Part shown: positions 21,581-36,411 of the stretch, piece after piece
Layout: each line of letters opens with the position of its first letter
How positions within the stretch are numbered: the stretch's first letter is position 1
Assembly (NCBI GenBank): GCA_022457155.1
Contig: JAJGOT010000051.1
Span: 1,263,501-1,327,500 of the forward strand
Source of the DNA: Cladopsammia gracilis
Taxonomy: Eukaryota; Cnidaria; Anthozoa; Scleractinia; Dendrophylliidae
Direction of reading: 5' to 3'
Length of the DNA: 64,000 bases
Program-made: the position numbers and the translations under genes
The notes under the pieces: model-generated
Seen by the model: the letters and a program-made list of their open reading frames with translations, nothing else
Told to the model about the DNA's origin: nothing
Database searches by the model: none

Positions 21581-21789
21581 ATGGCGTCGGTGTTTGCCAC
21601 GATTTACAACTCTCTGAGCCTGGGAAATGTTCTGCTGTTGTTGCTTCTGCTGTTCATTCTTCATTATCTCATGGTTCTCTACGAGTTTAGGGACATGCCT
21701 CCGGGTCCTCGCTTAACGGCTTTCCCTATTGTAGGAAATATATTTTCCCTCGACTTCAAGGCGGAGAAAATAACAGATGCTCTTCAAAG
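21581..21789 (+). CDS. P450 gene A, exon 1
   Basis: The start ATG is fixed by agreement with genes B and C (all begin MAS.F.TIYN.LSLGN). The exon encodes the membrane anchor and PPGPR hinge and ends at AAAG|GTGAGG, leaving two bases of an Arg or Ser codon. Confidence 0.93.
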
Positions 21790-24700
21790 GTGAGGGACGA
21801 AAATGAGCGGTACATCTCGCCTTATTGCTGATTCTTACTATCGTTTAGTCAGCTTTATTTTATGAGTCCTTTAAGTTACAGCGTATGATTATGAATTACG
21901 TTAATTTTTCGAAGCGGCCGAAAACGCTCTTACCAAAGATAATTTCCCTGCATAACTAACAAATAGCTGCTGCCTATTTACTGATCGTAGTTAGGTTCCG
22001 CTTTTAAACGTCTTGATATCTATTAAATATCAGTTTGATGCGTTACAACTCGCTTTAGAAAGCAAAGTTTAATCTATCCGCGTTCACAAAATAACCGTAG
22101 CAGAAAATTAGAGCTCTTAGCCTTGTATCAACAACAGATATATTTACCCGTCACTTGAGGAGTATCAAATTGCATTTGCTAACAATTAGGCCTATACTTT
22201 TCCTATTCAAAGTGTCGATGGGTGAGGAAATTGTTTTAGATTTAGATTCTTTTTGTTGGATTGGATTTTAATTTTGAGCATTCTTAGACTAATATAAAAC
22301 TCCGCGTTATGTCTCTTGCCCTCTTTTAGTCCTATTAGAAAAGGTGGCGTGTAATTCATTGGTGACCGAACTTTAGGAAACGACTGCTGGGGGCACGAAC
22401 CCCTGAGAAATTGGACCAAGGCGTGCAAGGTACGCCATTTTTAAAGCACTTGAAATTGTATCCTGAGAAAACAGACGTCGTTTCGCGGCGCCACCACTGG
22501 GGCCCCTGCAAAACGGACGTCTGAGAAATGAGCGCCAAAATCCCGTACTTGTCACGCATAGCCGCTACTCAAAATACCCTAGCTGCACGCGTGGATCAGG
22601 CGCGAACACAGACTTGAAAAACATCTCCATCTAGAATTAGTTTGAATGATTTTTCGAATACAAAACATCAGTGGCATATCAAAAGACCCTCAAAAAAGGC
22701 CGGAAAAACTAACTTGAAAGTCAAAATATCAAAAATTATGCAGACATCTTGAATTTTGTGATGCAAATAAAATTTCAGCTGCGAAATATAAATCTGGTTT
22801 TGTTTACAAAAGATCGCTTTCCAGACCAATTCTCAAATGACAAACACTGACAAGAAAAAGGACAACAAATCTTTGCAGATACAAGGTGAAGCTTTTTTCG
22901 AAAATGAAGGCACAGCCGAACTAGTCTTAGATGGTTTACTAACGGTGCGGGTACGATCAAAACCCAGTTGACTTTCGACGTTTTTATCTCGTTAATGCGC
23001 TTGCGCATTAAGCGAGATTTCGAAGTCGAGTACTAAAAAGGGACAAAAGTTGTTAACAAAATTTTGTGGACTTTTGTCCGGGGGGGTTTCTTGTTCCTTC
23101 TTTATAGAAGCTATATTAGGGCATTGAGGATATGGTTGGTTAAAGCGGTTAGGATTTCAAGAAGGGCGTCACATACTGCCACTAAAATGTTTGGGGAGCA
23201 CCCCCGGACCTATTGTTAATTTCCCTAGGGTATTGGGATGTCAGAACTTGTGATGAACTTGTCATATCTCACATTACGTTACCGCAAAGGTATTAGTCCT
23301 TGTTAAATTTCGATATCTCACGTTACCTATCAGTTTCAATCATTTGTCGTAAAGCCATTATAGCTACTTTAAAAGGGTAAAAATAGGTTAAATGCGTTTT
23401 CTTGGGAAACGTAGTTTGAGAATTTCACGGTGTATTTTACTAATGGAGAGGTTATAAGAAAGTTAAATGGGACAGGAAAGTTTGTGTGTTAATATGAGCG
23501 GTATGGCAGAGCAAAATAGCATGAACTTTGCGTTTTTTTCTATTGAGTTGTGGTTACACACACCTTGGGTTTGGGGCCTTCCCAAGGGTTAATGGCTTGG
23601 GTTCGGTTTATCTCAGGTTTCATCTTACCCTTGGGGATGCGGTTATTTGAACTTTGCGTTTGTATGCAATAGTATGGGAAAGACGTCATAGTTTTATTGG
23701 TTTAGCTACCGTGCACAAGGAAATTTTTCGGATTGTCCGACTGAATTTGTTTTGCGGGAGGAAATTTTTGCGCGTCGGGACAGCTAAAATTTCTGCTGGG
23801 AGGAAATGTTTGCGGATTTCTGGTCAAGTATAAATAAAATCCAAGGCATCGGTATTAAACAATTTTACTTCCTGACCGGAGGTTTGTATAGTTCTCCTAG
23901 TTATATGGTTGCTGTTCTGGAACCAATATGAACATAAACAACGAGAAAACTAGTGAGTGAATTATTGTACGTTGTTGTAAAAATGTATCAGTATTATGAT
24001 AACAGTCTCTGGTTCTTTTGAGGACGTGTGTGGAGTTGAATCGGGAATACAGATGACTGTTGTGCCGGTCGCCTCGGAATTATGATAGCAATATATTCAC
24101 TGTTGAAAAGTTCTTCTTAAGCCGATATACATCATTAAAACAAGTAATTTTTTTCTGCGCGAGTATATTTCTGCGGTGGAAAATTTAATACAAAATAAAG
24201 TAATACTGCATAATAATGCAACAACGGACAACCTTGCCTGTATCTCGGATCAGAAAAAGGTTTTGAAAAATACTGCAGTCAGGAATCCCGCATGTTTGAT
24301 TACTTTAGTACAAATTTTATAATTTGAGAAATTGGGGCGCTAAGTTTCATGATGTCACTTTCCGGGAAACTTGATAAAGAGTGTACAGCTATCATGCTGG
24401 AGATTCAAATATTTCGAACCGGATGAAATGATGCTATACTTCTCACCCCGAGGGGGGGGGGGTACTCCCTATAATGGGCTATACGGGGATGCTCCGCCTG
24501 AAAGGGGTACCTTTTTGAGGTAAGAGGTATATGAAAGGGTCGGGATTTCACGGGTTGAAGTATATGAAAGGGTAGGGATTTCACGAAGAATAGGAAAGGG
24601 AAGCGAAGCCACGCCGTTGAAGAATAAAAAAGGTAGGGTAAACTGCCATTTAAGTATTAAAAAAATGGCCTTTCAAAATATATCAAACAGACGCACGTAA

Positions 24701-27700
24701 AGGCTCTGAAAAGGGTACCATTTTCATTGAAAAGTATATGAAAGGGGTACCATTTTCAATGAAAGGTATATGAAAGGGGGTACCTTTTCTATCAAAATCG
24801 GTATATGAAAGGGTAAGGGTTTGGACCTCGGGGCGGAGCATCCCTGTACAAAACTTTGTTGAGTACCCCCCCCCCCCCCCCCGGGCTTCTGACAATGGAG
24901 ATACTGCCTAGCTCCGAGAAACACATTACACTTACACGCGGAATAAACTCTGAGGAGCTATTAAAAAACAATTGAAAGATCCCACTATTCCAATATATGA
25001 CTATCGCATAAGACTTGGATCTTAATAGAATATTTTACGAAATTTTGCTGCGGTCGTGACCCCGGGGGTCGTTAAGAAGACACTGTCAACACTATATTTT
25101 GAGGTTTAAAGCAGACCCATTTAATCTCTAATAGTTACTAAACACATGATACCGGAAATAGAAAACTCTCGACTTTCGAATAAAAAAAGACAGAACTACT
25201 ATATATTCGCAAATAACCCATTCATGTATAACATTAACTTATGCAGCCATTTCTTTTTCAACTCTCCACAAAAGAAAAATCAATGTCCGCTTCACTTTCC
25301 AAAACATTTCACATCGATATCGATAACAACATACAACTGCGTGAAATATTTCCTTTTAACAAGCATTGACAACTAAGCGGAAAACAGATATTTCAGCCCA
25401 CCCACATCTGACGTCTAAGTTATCAAAAGTTTCTTTGCTTTTGTTGATCCGATGGATTATGAATGTTCTGCGAACCTTGTTATCTTTGTGGAATGTCCGG
25501 TTTCCGGAAGATTATAAAGAACAGGAAAGAGCGAATCTCAAAAAAAAACCAAATTAACGTTGGAAAAATATATATTTGCTTAATTCTTTCTTTGAGGAAT
25601 AGAGGAATTCTAAGGATATGCACTTTTTTGTCTTGACTTCCTGACTGAATTTAAGTCTTAAAATAGCAATGAATATGCGTGAACGGACTCTGATCGATCA
25701 ATGACAGACATTGTAGCGACCATAGGTCATGGGATCAGTTCTTTTCTTCTTTAAAATCTCCGTAAAATTCTTAGATGTTTATATCTTATATATAAAGATC
25801 TACAAACGCGGATAAGCGTAAACATTTATCCGATGCGTTGTGGCACACATCAAAGATTTAAATTAGATGATCCCACAGGCAGACCAATCGTGATATCCAG
25901 TGCACAGTAAAGAAATATACTAGGTAATAATACGATTTGTCACGGAATTGATAAGCGATAGAAAAATCGAAAATATTACACACTTAAGTCTTCTCACCTT
26001 TACTTTATTGTCTCTTGATGTATCCTGACCGGTTTAAATGCATTTTTACAACTTTTGTCACTCGCCCCACTATCCACTATAAAAGAAGGGAAGGCTGGAG
26101 ACCTCTGAGCGAACCCTCGCCACGCGAAAGCCAGGTTAAATGTCTACCCGTGCGATTCGTGCTAGCTTCCAAATTCCCTTTCACGGGCTCTAAAAGGGCT
26201 CCGTTTTGGAGCGATTCTGGCCATCTTCGCTTCGCCATTGTCCGCGATCCAAACGGCTGTACCACGAAATTCGAATACTAAAGCTTAGCGACCGACATTC
26301 ACCCGAGGGGAGGGTCGTTACTTTTGCCCTCGCGCAAATTGACACCGTCGGGGGAGCCGGCGGTGCGTGTAATTCGAACGGAAACCACACGCGTGACCTG
26401 TCACTTATTTGTCTTTATTTGATAAAGTGCAATTTTTCATCAAGATCAAAAGAAAAGTCTCTTTTTAAAATAAAAATGCTCGAAGGAAAATTATTAAGCT
26501 TGTTAAAACCAATTTGCGCCAAAAAATAAAAAATCAAAGGTCACGGATATGTATGTGTATACCAGGAGTCTAGGGTGTACTCTAACTGCACGTCCGATCC
26601 AAGAGAGAGGAAGATAGGGGCCTTGGGAACGAGGTTGGTAGACGTTTCAATAACAAATTGATCATTAAAACAGACCGTTGGCCGTCGGGTGTTGATATGA
26701 ACGATATGGTCAATAATGTTTAATTTTTATTGGTAAATTGCACAACCTTCTAAAGTCGCTGTCGTAATTTGCCGTATTTTTGAAGCGGAATCGAGCCGCT
26801 TCTCGCTGTTCAGAACGTCTCATGTCGGCAATTTTCGGGGCCACGTCGCTTGTCGTTTTTACCAAGGCTTCTTTAAGCCGAGATGTTTTGAAAACAGCTT
26901 CGGCTATAAAAGGAAACGAAATCTAATTACCAGCTCTATTCCTACAAGAGACACCATTCTGCCCGAAGGTACACAATTTTTTAGTTGACGGAAAAAGCGA
27001 CAAGTAAAATATTTTCATTTGCCTTTTTTACAATAGTCTACCTTAGTGAAGTATTTAGATAAAACATTCCTTTTTTACTGAAGTCTTTTTACTGAACTTA
27101 TTCATATGCACAAAGTTCTTGTTTTGTCTCATACATCCACATATACACTGCACATATAAATTGGCTGTTTAAAAACATTGCTAGTAAATCAATTTTAATC
27201 CCAAATGAAAATCGTTGCTATATGTTTTAGTTTTGTTTAAATATCAATAAATAAAGATAGTAAATATTTTTTAACCTTCGTACATCTTTCCCAAATTTCG
27301 ATCGATAAGAAAATCGCCATTGTAATGCCATACAAGTCATTGCTACTAAAATACTGTGACTGATACAAAACATAGAAAAATTAACTAAGTAAGATAGATT
27401 GAATCTAAGTAGTTTTGCCACCCCCATCCCTCCTCATAATTTTCTCCCGTAGCAACCAAATTGGCCTCGGCTCATTCGCTAAATATAATCAAGTTGAAGT
27501 TTCCCCTCAACTGTAAAATGAAGACTATTTTGAATAAATACGGTAAATTAACATGAAAATTATTTACATTCATACTCGTGATTATTTTGTTGCTCATGAC
27601 TTTTATTGATTTGGTGGCTCCTAAAAGAGCCCTTAAGTCCTCTATGACTGCAATGTCTAACTCTACGATTAGACCTACAGGTATTTTCAATCTTTCAACT

Positions 27701-30700
27701 TCAATAAACCATTTAGCAGCTTTACACATATTACCTATCACGTCTTTACTACATTTACCTATCAAAGGCACCCAACTTTTCCAATTCTTGTTGTTGTTGT
27801 TGTTGTTGTTGTTGTTTTTTATTAACCTTACATTCTCTCGCATTAACGAGATGGCTTTAAGAGCCCTTTGATTAATATTGCCTTGAAGTCCCTTCCTCTC
27901 TACCTGACTTCGGGCCCGCCTGACAAATTCACTTCAAACTGCACTTTTAAACTGGAAACAGAAAATTTATGGCCCTGAGAACTGTTCTCAGATTTATGTT
28001 AATTACCCACGCGGTAATTCGCGATTGACCGATCCGACAACTTCTGAATATTTTCGAGAGCTTTTGATCAAACAGTTCTCGCATTGATATCAAGTGTCAT
28101 ATTGAGAACAGTTCTCGCGGTAAACCGATCCGACAACTTTTGAATATTTTCGCGAGCTTTTGATCAAACAATTCTTGCAGTTGATATCAAGTGTCATTTT
28201 GAGAACAGTTCTCGCGGTTGACCGATCCGACAACGACTGAATATTTTCGCGGAGAGCTTTTGATATCAAACAGTTCTCGCAGTTGATGTAATTTTGAGAA
28301 CATTCCGGAGAATAGGTAAACCCGACTGAAACGTATTTAAGCAATAAATCTTCTTTTTAGAATTGGTAAGTCCTGTTTGTCAAAGGGATACTGCTTGTTA
28401 ATTTCCTAAGGAAGCCGAAAAAGTGGAGTACTGAACGCAGCAAGACGACACAGAGAACTCAATTCCATAAATGCCCCGTCTTTCTCCTCTATGAAGCAAG
28501 CACTGACGGATGACAGCAAGAAACTAAGCAGCAAAGCAAAAAGGTTTTAAAGTGTGAAGTCCTTGAAGGTAAAGCGTAAAGCGTGAATCAGGCAATGAAT
28601 TATAAAAATAAAATAAGAAAACAAATAGTTTCTGTGGAATATCAAGCGATGACATGTAACTCATAGGCTTTTATAGTTAATCCGTCATGCATGACGCCAG
28701 TGACAGACATTCACCAAACATCGAGTGGTAATTAAAAATATAACCCATCCCGTTGGTTAAGATTGAGAACTGTTTCTGTTTTTTGGGTATTTAATGCTTT
28801 AATGCTTTAATGACTTACTGCTAAAAACAGTAAAAACTATACTAGGAGGCCTAAAAAATAAGAAATACAAATTTAAAATTGGTTTATATTAAGAAAAATA
28901 AAAAGAAACTAATCTAATCTAACTATCTGATAGTAGATAAATAAAAAATAAATAAAAATAATAAATACATGCATAAATAAGAGGTAATTATGCCATAAAT
29001 CTAATAGTTGGGATAATTGTAGACTTAAAAATAATAATGCTCTGGAATGGCAATTTACATATAGGAAGTTGATTCCATATTACAATTGACCTAGGGTAAA
29101 AAGAGAATTTATAAATATTACAATTGGACTGTATATGGCGATAGGGAGAAACATTTAGAAGTCGAGATACCCTGTCAAGGGGACAAGCCTCGCGAGGAAG
29201 TGAAATACCAATTAGACCCTGCTGGATCTTATAAAACATAGTTAATTGAGACAGTAATCTGCGTTGTTCAAGTGTGTCCCAGTCGAGTTGCTTAATCATG
29301 GGAGTAATATGACTAAATCTAGAATAGTCATGTAAAACAAATCTAGCTGCTCTATGTTGGACCATTTCAATTTGATTAATATTTCGTTTAGTATATGGAT
29401 TCCATGCAGAACTAGCATATTCTAGCTGGGGACGTACAAGGGTAGTATTAGCTTTGGCTTTTACATCCCTGTCACAAATTAATTAACATAAATTAATTAA
29501 CATAAATCTGAGAACAATTCTAGTGCATTTTCCACTTTGAGATTGCACTCAGTTTAAGGGATGGACCATTAGAAAAGTGATGGGGGGGGGGGGGGGGTGG
29601 GAACTTTGGGAGAGGCAAGAAATTTTTTTTGTCCACCTAAGGTGGAAATCTTTTTTTTTTTTTCACTCGATGGCTGGAATATTTTTTCTTTTTTTAGTAG
29701 TTTGTTTTTTAATTGTCCTTGGGCAGATTTTTTTTTTTGCGATAATGCGTGGGAATATTTTTTTTTCTTAATAATTTACTGGGGAAATTTTTTTTTTTGC
29801 TTTTGCCCCCCCCCCCCCCACCCCCCCACAATCACTTTTCTAATGGTCCATCCCTAAAATGAAGATATTCTTCTCCGCTCTTTGATCTTCCATGTAGTAT
29901 GTATTGTGACGAAGTGTCTTTGATGAGATTTACACAACAAACAACAGAAATCTGTGGTGGATATATTCTTCCCGTCATCTTGAAAACAACATACGCGCGT
30001 GATCCACACGTGCCGCGAGGGAAATTTGTTTCAACCAATCAGGAGCACTACCCAAATCTGGGAAGCGGTTACGTGACACGTACGAGATTTTGGCGCTCAT
30101 TTCTCAGACGTCCGTTTCGTAGGGGCCCCAGTGGTGGCGCCGCGAAACGACGTCTGTTTTCTCAGGCTATTGAAATTGTGAATAGACAAAATAATTGAGC
30201 AGTAGTCACAAGATTAGGTCGTAACCTTTCGATGACCGTCATGACAATAGCAACATCAGTAGTTAATAATCACGGGCTTTTCTTATTAGGAGTTTATTTT
30301 GCCGACAAATGTAAATTTACAGTATTAAGTTTAATCTCTCAGGTGAGCGACCACCCTGAATCTCGCGAGAGTTTAAGATGCATGTGAAATGCACTCATAG
30401 ACATAGGCCTGTTCTGTTTTGAAAGTTCATATTTGTTCTTTGTCCCATATCCTAAAATCAATTAGTGTTGGCTGGGAGTATTGCTTTGGGCGAGTTCTTT
30501 TTGCTGGGATAGAAGATAATGATTGGAAAATTGGCAAAAGAGCCAAGGCCGATAGTACTCCTCGCATGGCTTATAAGCTTTGAATGTAATGTACCGGAGC
30601 ATGCCCCGTACTGGAACCTGGTTACCGATTAAACCAATAGCGCGATAGTCACACTAATCAATTTATTTGCCTTCGAAATAAATGAAATTTTCGATAAAAT

Positions 30701-33700
30701 CTTAAGGATACATCTTGTTACTAACATGATATGTGGATACCAGTGATAGCGGAGCACTCGAGGGCCGGAGGCCTGCTGCGTAGCCCCATACTCATAGAAC
30801 CTATGCCCGTCATATTTTATGTTCATGACCAGCGGAAAGTTTCGCGGGCGCGCGTGTGTACATGTGTGTCCGTCCGTTAGGCAGGGCTAATTCGCGGGCG
30901 CGTATGACGCCACACAACATCCGGGATCCTAGCAATTTTGAAACCAAAGCGAGCCTTTGTTTTTCGCGCGCTTCCCGCGGCTACAAACAGGAAAGTTCGA
31001 AAACGCTTGCCTCCAGTTAAGAAAACCAACACAACCCGTCCTCGTCACTGGAAAAACCACGGAGAAAGACAAATAAGACACGCCAATTCCTGAAGCAAAG
31101 AAAACGGACCCTAAAACTCGCGAACGTTCTGAGTATGACGGCGAACAACCTTTGAGGAAGATGAAAAACACTGGACGTCGGACAAACAAACATAAACAGA
31201 AAAGCAAGTAACTGCGTGTCTAAATGTGATTTGCAAAAATTGTTTTGTAAAGCGCTTCTTAATATGGGTACTTATGTCTTAATTTTACCAGAAGAATTTT
31301 CTCCAAGTTTTTGCATTCAGAGCTAAATTTACATCTTTGAATATCCGTGGATTTGGCGATGAAGCCAAGCAACGCTCTGTTTTTGATTTTGCGAAAAATT
31401 CCCGTTCTGATTTTATTTGTTTACAAGAAACTTTAGCGACAAGACAAAATGCGATAAATTCTCTGACAGCTAAATGGTGCGGTAAAAGTTTCTGGTCGCC
31501 CGCTCTTGGAAAACAAGGCGGCGTTGCCATTCTTGTCGCTGAAAATACTGATTTCAAATGTTTACAATGGAAAAAAGATTCTTCTGGTAGAATTGTTAGT
31601 GAAAATTAATTTGGTTAATACGTATGCACCCACGAATCCAAGTGAACGTAAATGCTTTTATGATACAATTCATGAATATTTTTTTCCGAACTTTTCTAAA
31701 ACAAGAGGCGACCAGAAGCCTATACTCATGCGCTTACGTAAGAAAGTTTTACCGTTTATTTTAAATGGGTCACGCACCCTTCCCCCCTCAACGAATTTTG
31801 CGTGACACACATTGCACCATCGCTCAAGACATGTTGATTGAAGCTTCCAATTTTTCTGTACTCGCGTTGAATATTTAATTTATTGATTCCTGATCAAACC
31901 CACACTTGTCTAATACTTCCCAAACCGTGAATTATTTGTATTACATTGGGTTATTCCAGAAAGAATCCAACCCCCCCCCCCCACCGCCGACAGATGGCAA
32001 GAGTTTTTGACCCCCCCCCCCCCCCCATCCACCCGGATTTCCTGGCCCGCTAGGTCCCCCTCCCGCCTGGATTTCCAAGCCCAGAGACCCCTCCTTCTGA
32101 CCGGATTTCCAATTAATTTTTGGAAGCCCAAGATATACAGGTAATGAAAAAAATAAATATTGCGTGACGCATCATGGAAAAAAACCCTGTGATTTTAAGA
32201 CCAAATCGAAATGAAATTTTTCTATAAAGCTAGTTCCTTAAATAACTGCTTTGATTTTGCCATTAGTTTTTTCCCAGGCTTCGTTTCATGCAAATTTTGT
32301 GTGCATGTGAAATGTAATTTGATCGCGTGTGAAATGTAATTCGATCGCGCGGTGTTTTTTCAGGATCATGAATCCAAAATATTTTTTCTACCAGTCATAA
32401 CGTTTTAATGAAACTCATATTTCCTTGAATGAAAATGTCTTTCCCTCGAATAAAGAGTTAAACGCTTATCAGAATTCAGTGATTTTCTGCTTCCGGAAGG
32501 CTTGGCGATTTTTTTTATCCTATTTGCAGCGCGGAGCGCTGGTAGCGTCTGCGAATTATATTTATTTATAAACATCACAAAGTAATACTTAAATACAGCA
32601 ACCTGCTTTGTTATATCTGGTGTTTTCTAACATTTCCGACTTTTCCTGTGTATATAGAATGTCATTCTTGTCCGTAAAGATGATTCGCATAATGTTTTTG
32701 CGAATCAAAAAAATCTTGAAAGGAAACTTTATTTCTGATTATAAACGTTTGGTAGAACGAGGCATGTGAAAACAAAAGAAACCATTCATATTCAATGACA
32801 TGCAAATAAGTGGCCCGGTGGTCTACAGTTTCGCCCAATTGTACAAATAGAAAACAATGCGTATTTGCAAAACGGTGCATCTAATTTTTTTTGTCAATAA
32901 CTAGTATGTATGACTACTCCGAATAAAATAGTATTGAAAATTGCCCGAGAAACTGATTTGGAAATCTAAATTGCAAAACGATTGGGCTATTTTTTTCAAT
33001 TTTAGCAATTCTCAAAAACAGTATTACGCGACCGTCTGTTGACAACTGTACTCGCTTTGAATATGCAATTCATTGATTCCCGATGAAATACACACTCGTC
33101 TATTTTATTTCCCAAACCATGACTTCTTTACGTTACATTTAAAAACACTACTTTTAGAAGCATTGAAATCAGGAAACGACCGGGCTATTTTTTTAATTTT
33201 AGCGAGGCGAACTGTAAAATTAGGTCTTGTTTTGTTTACATCATATCAGATATTATTACGATTGAATTTGATTACGTTTTATAAACATTTCTCCAAACCT
33301 AACGAGAACACAAACAAAAAGTCAATCACAAATTGATATCAACATAAATTCCCATCGAAAAATCTAACTTCTTTTACGGTAAAGTACCTCGGCTTGACTC
33401 GGCTGCTTGAAAATTCTTTAAAACTCCGCTTCTTCGAAAGAAACAAATGTATGAAGTTCCTCGAAGAAAGATTTCGTCGCTTAAAGCTTTCCTTTTTCTC
33501 CACTCAACGGCTTCTGAGTTTCTTTAAAGCCTTCCCTTTCCATTTTGAATATTTTAAAAGTGTGTTATTACTCCGATAAGACAAAACTATGGTTTTGAAA
33601 ACAAAGCACATTGCCGAGCGAGCGCGGCAGCCATTTTTGTAGAATTTGTATGTAACCTGACGACCCGGTTAGTAATAATATATGCGTGCATAAATTTGCA

Positions 33701-36374
33701 TGTACAAATGTGACAACAACAAAAAAATGACGAAGAAAAACGAAGCCGGAACCTTACCTCATGCGCGCTATGCACATGATTAATTATTGCTGGCAATTTC
33801 AACTGCATTGAAAACGTTTCTGATAAGTTAGGAGGAAATCCTACAATTTCCACGGATTTGAAAGATCTGCACCGTGTTCATCGCTTATTGATATCTGGCG
33901 CAAAAAAACCACGGCCGACTGAAATATACAATGCACATGGTTTAATGCGGATTAACGGTACACGTTAGGATAATTTTAATAATAACGTTAGGATAACGTT
34001 AGGATAACGTTAGGATAACGTTAGGATAATTTTTTTTTATTGCTCAGTACTTGTATGATTCCTTTCTAAAATGTGAAATTTTGCCTTGTGTTTTTTCCGA
34101 TCATGATTTGCCTAATGCCTTTTCCCGTGAACCAGGACTTTGGAGGTTAAATTTAGAATTTAATATTTGCGATATGATCTCGGAAATTATTAAGAAACAT
34201 GTATTGTACCAGAAAGCATTTACGTCCATTCAAGCTTGGTGGGATTTTCTTAAAGAATCTAATATATATATAGATAGGCTGAACCTATAACAGCGTCGCT
34301 CTGAACAGAAAGCCGATAATAAACTTAACTGAGGTGAAAGGTCGGAAACACAAGAATTAAGATTGAAGACCGGGCTATTTTTCAATTGTAGCAATTCTCA
34401 AAAACAGACTTACGCGACCGTCTGCACAGTACATTTAGACAGTACAAAAGTTCACAAAAACAACTTTTTCTCCGTCTAGATACTAGTATGACTAATTTCC
34501 AAACAAAATACTTCTGTTGCTTATCAAAAATTGTCTGAGAAACTGATTTGGAAATCAAAATTGCAAAAAATACACAAACATATGTATATGGCCACGCGAG
34601 TGAAGTTTAAAACTATAAAGTCCAAGTCTTGTTTTGTTTACATAAAATCGCTTTTCAACCTATGTAATGAATGGACAACACAATCTTCTTTCGAAAGATT
34701 TTATTCAATCTATAAGTTTATGTTTAAATGCAAAACGCGCACCATTTATAGCGCATCAAGGCCGAGCTATCTTCGATGAAAGAAATCAAAACGACTGAAT
34801 TTAAACAATTTTCCAAAACTAGCGAGAAGACAAAGAAAAAGTCAATCACAGATTGATAACATAAATTCCCATCGAAAAATGTAATCTGTTTTACCTTCAA
34901 GTCCGTCGCTTGCTTGGAAATTCTTTAATTCCTTAAATCTCCGCTCCATAATGAAAACAAACCTCTCGGATGTTATGTGGCGTCATACGCGCATGTTTTG
35001 CGACGTAATACGCGCCCGCGAACGAACCCTGTCCAGCACGGGCGGCGGGCGGCGGGCGGCGGGCTGCGGCACACGCGCGCCCGAGAAACATTCCGCTAGC
35101 CATGACCATCAAAACTGACGGGCATAGGTTCTATGAGTATGGGGCTACCCGCGGGCCTTCAACCCGCAAGCTCCGCTATAAAATTAGTTGCTATAGATTT
35201 TGGTCGAAGTAAACAACACGCTCGGAGCTACATGTGATCTGAAAAATACTGTTCGATCTATTTTTAACTCCGCCGGTGTTGAAATCCGGCTCATTTCGAA
35301 TTTTACCGTAATTTGTACTCGCAAGAACCTGTCAATTTAACAGTCCAAACCGAATTTTTGAACAAACTTGGAAACAGATTAAGTGAGAGCGAAATTTTAT
35401 CCTGCGAAGGATTTTTCTTTGGCTGAAATTACCCACGCAATGCGTGGATTACCTCAAGAATTTTACGCTAAATTCTGGGATCTTTTAGGCCCTGTTCTGT
35501 TCGAAATGATAAATTTAGTTTGGAAAATAATTCTCTCAGTGATTCAATGCAAGAAAGCGTGACTAGATTACTTTACAAGAAAGATGATAAGAAAAACCTA
35601 AAAAATTGGTGGCCCGGCCATTTCGCAACTCAATGTTGATTACAAAATTTGTTCAATAGCTCTTACAAACAGACTTTCAAAAGTGTTACCCTCGATTATT
35701 CAAGAAGATCAAACTTGTTCCGTCCCAGGTAGGACGATTTTTGAGAATTTAGGTCTCTCGCGTGATACTCTAGATTATATACATGTTTCCGTTCAAAATC
35801 TTGAAAGAACCGAATTTGATTATGTTACAAGTTAAAGTTATTCACAATATTTACCTACTCAATCCAGCCTTTTTCACGCATGCATAACTGATAGTGAAGT
35901 CTGTCCTTTGTGTAACCTTGAGAATCAATCTCTAAGACACATGCTAATTACTTGCAGTGTATCCTCGTCGTTTTGGATTTGCTTTTCTAACTGGTGGCGA
36001 GAAAAATTTAATGAAAAACTGATCTTACCTGAAAAGACTATTTTATACGGCTGGCACAAACAGTCAAACAATTGGAAAGTTCTTAACTACTGTTTGATTG
36101 TCGCTAAATATCATGTTTTTGCAACAAGCGTACGCAGCGGCATCCTAGACTTCGACAGTTTTCTTTTGCACCTTAATAACAAAATTGATATTCTACGCAC
36201 CATAGCTTTTAAATCTAACCGCTTAAAGGACTTCCAAAAAACATCGTCCAAACTTCTTTAACTAAGTGAATGTTAGTGAAACTCCTTTAAGATATATTGT
36301 AATGTATTTTTGTATATGCTTTTTTTTGTTTTCTTTTTTTCAATATATTGTAAAACTTTGTATTTACTATTGGT

Positions 36375-36411
<37 letters not shown>

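Noticed and set aside
26015..26529. Overlapping ORFs on both strands as a possible gene
   Set aside because: No domain, splice signal or paralog support; lengths are within chance for this composition.
29577..29857. Phe-rich hydrophobic ORFs as membrane proteins
   Set aside because: They are T-run artefacts inside a MITE with poly-G/poly-C ends.
1801..32026. Poly-C tracts (1801, 24869, 29807, 31971, 32011) as G-quadruplex regulators
   Set aside because: They all lie inside dispersed repeats, and homopolymer length is uncertain in assemblies; no link to a gene is visible.
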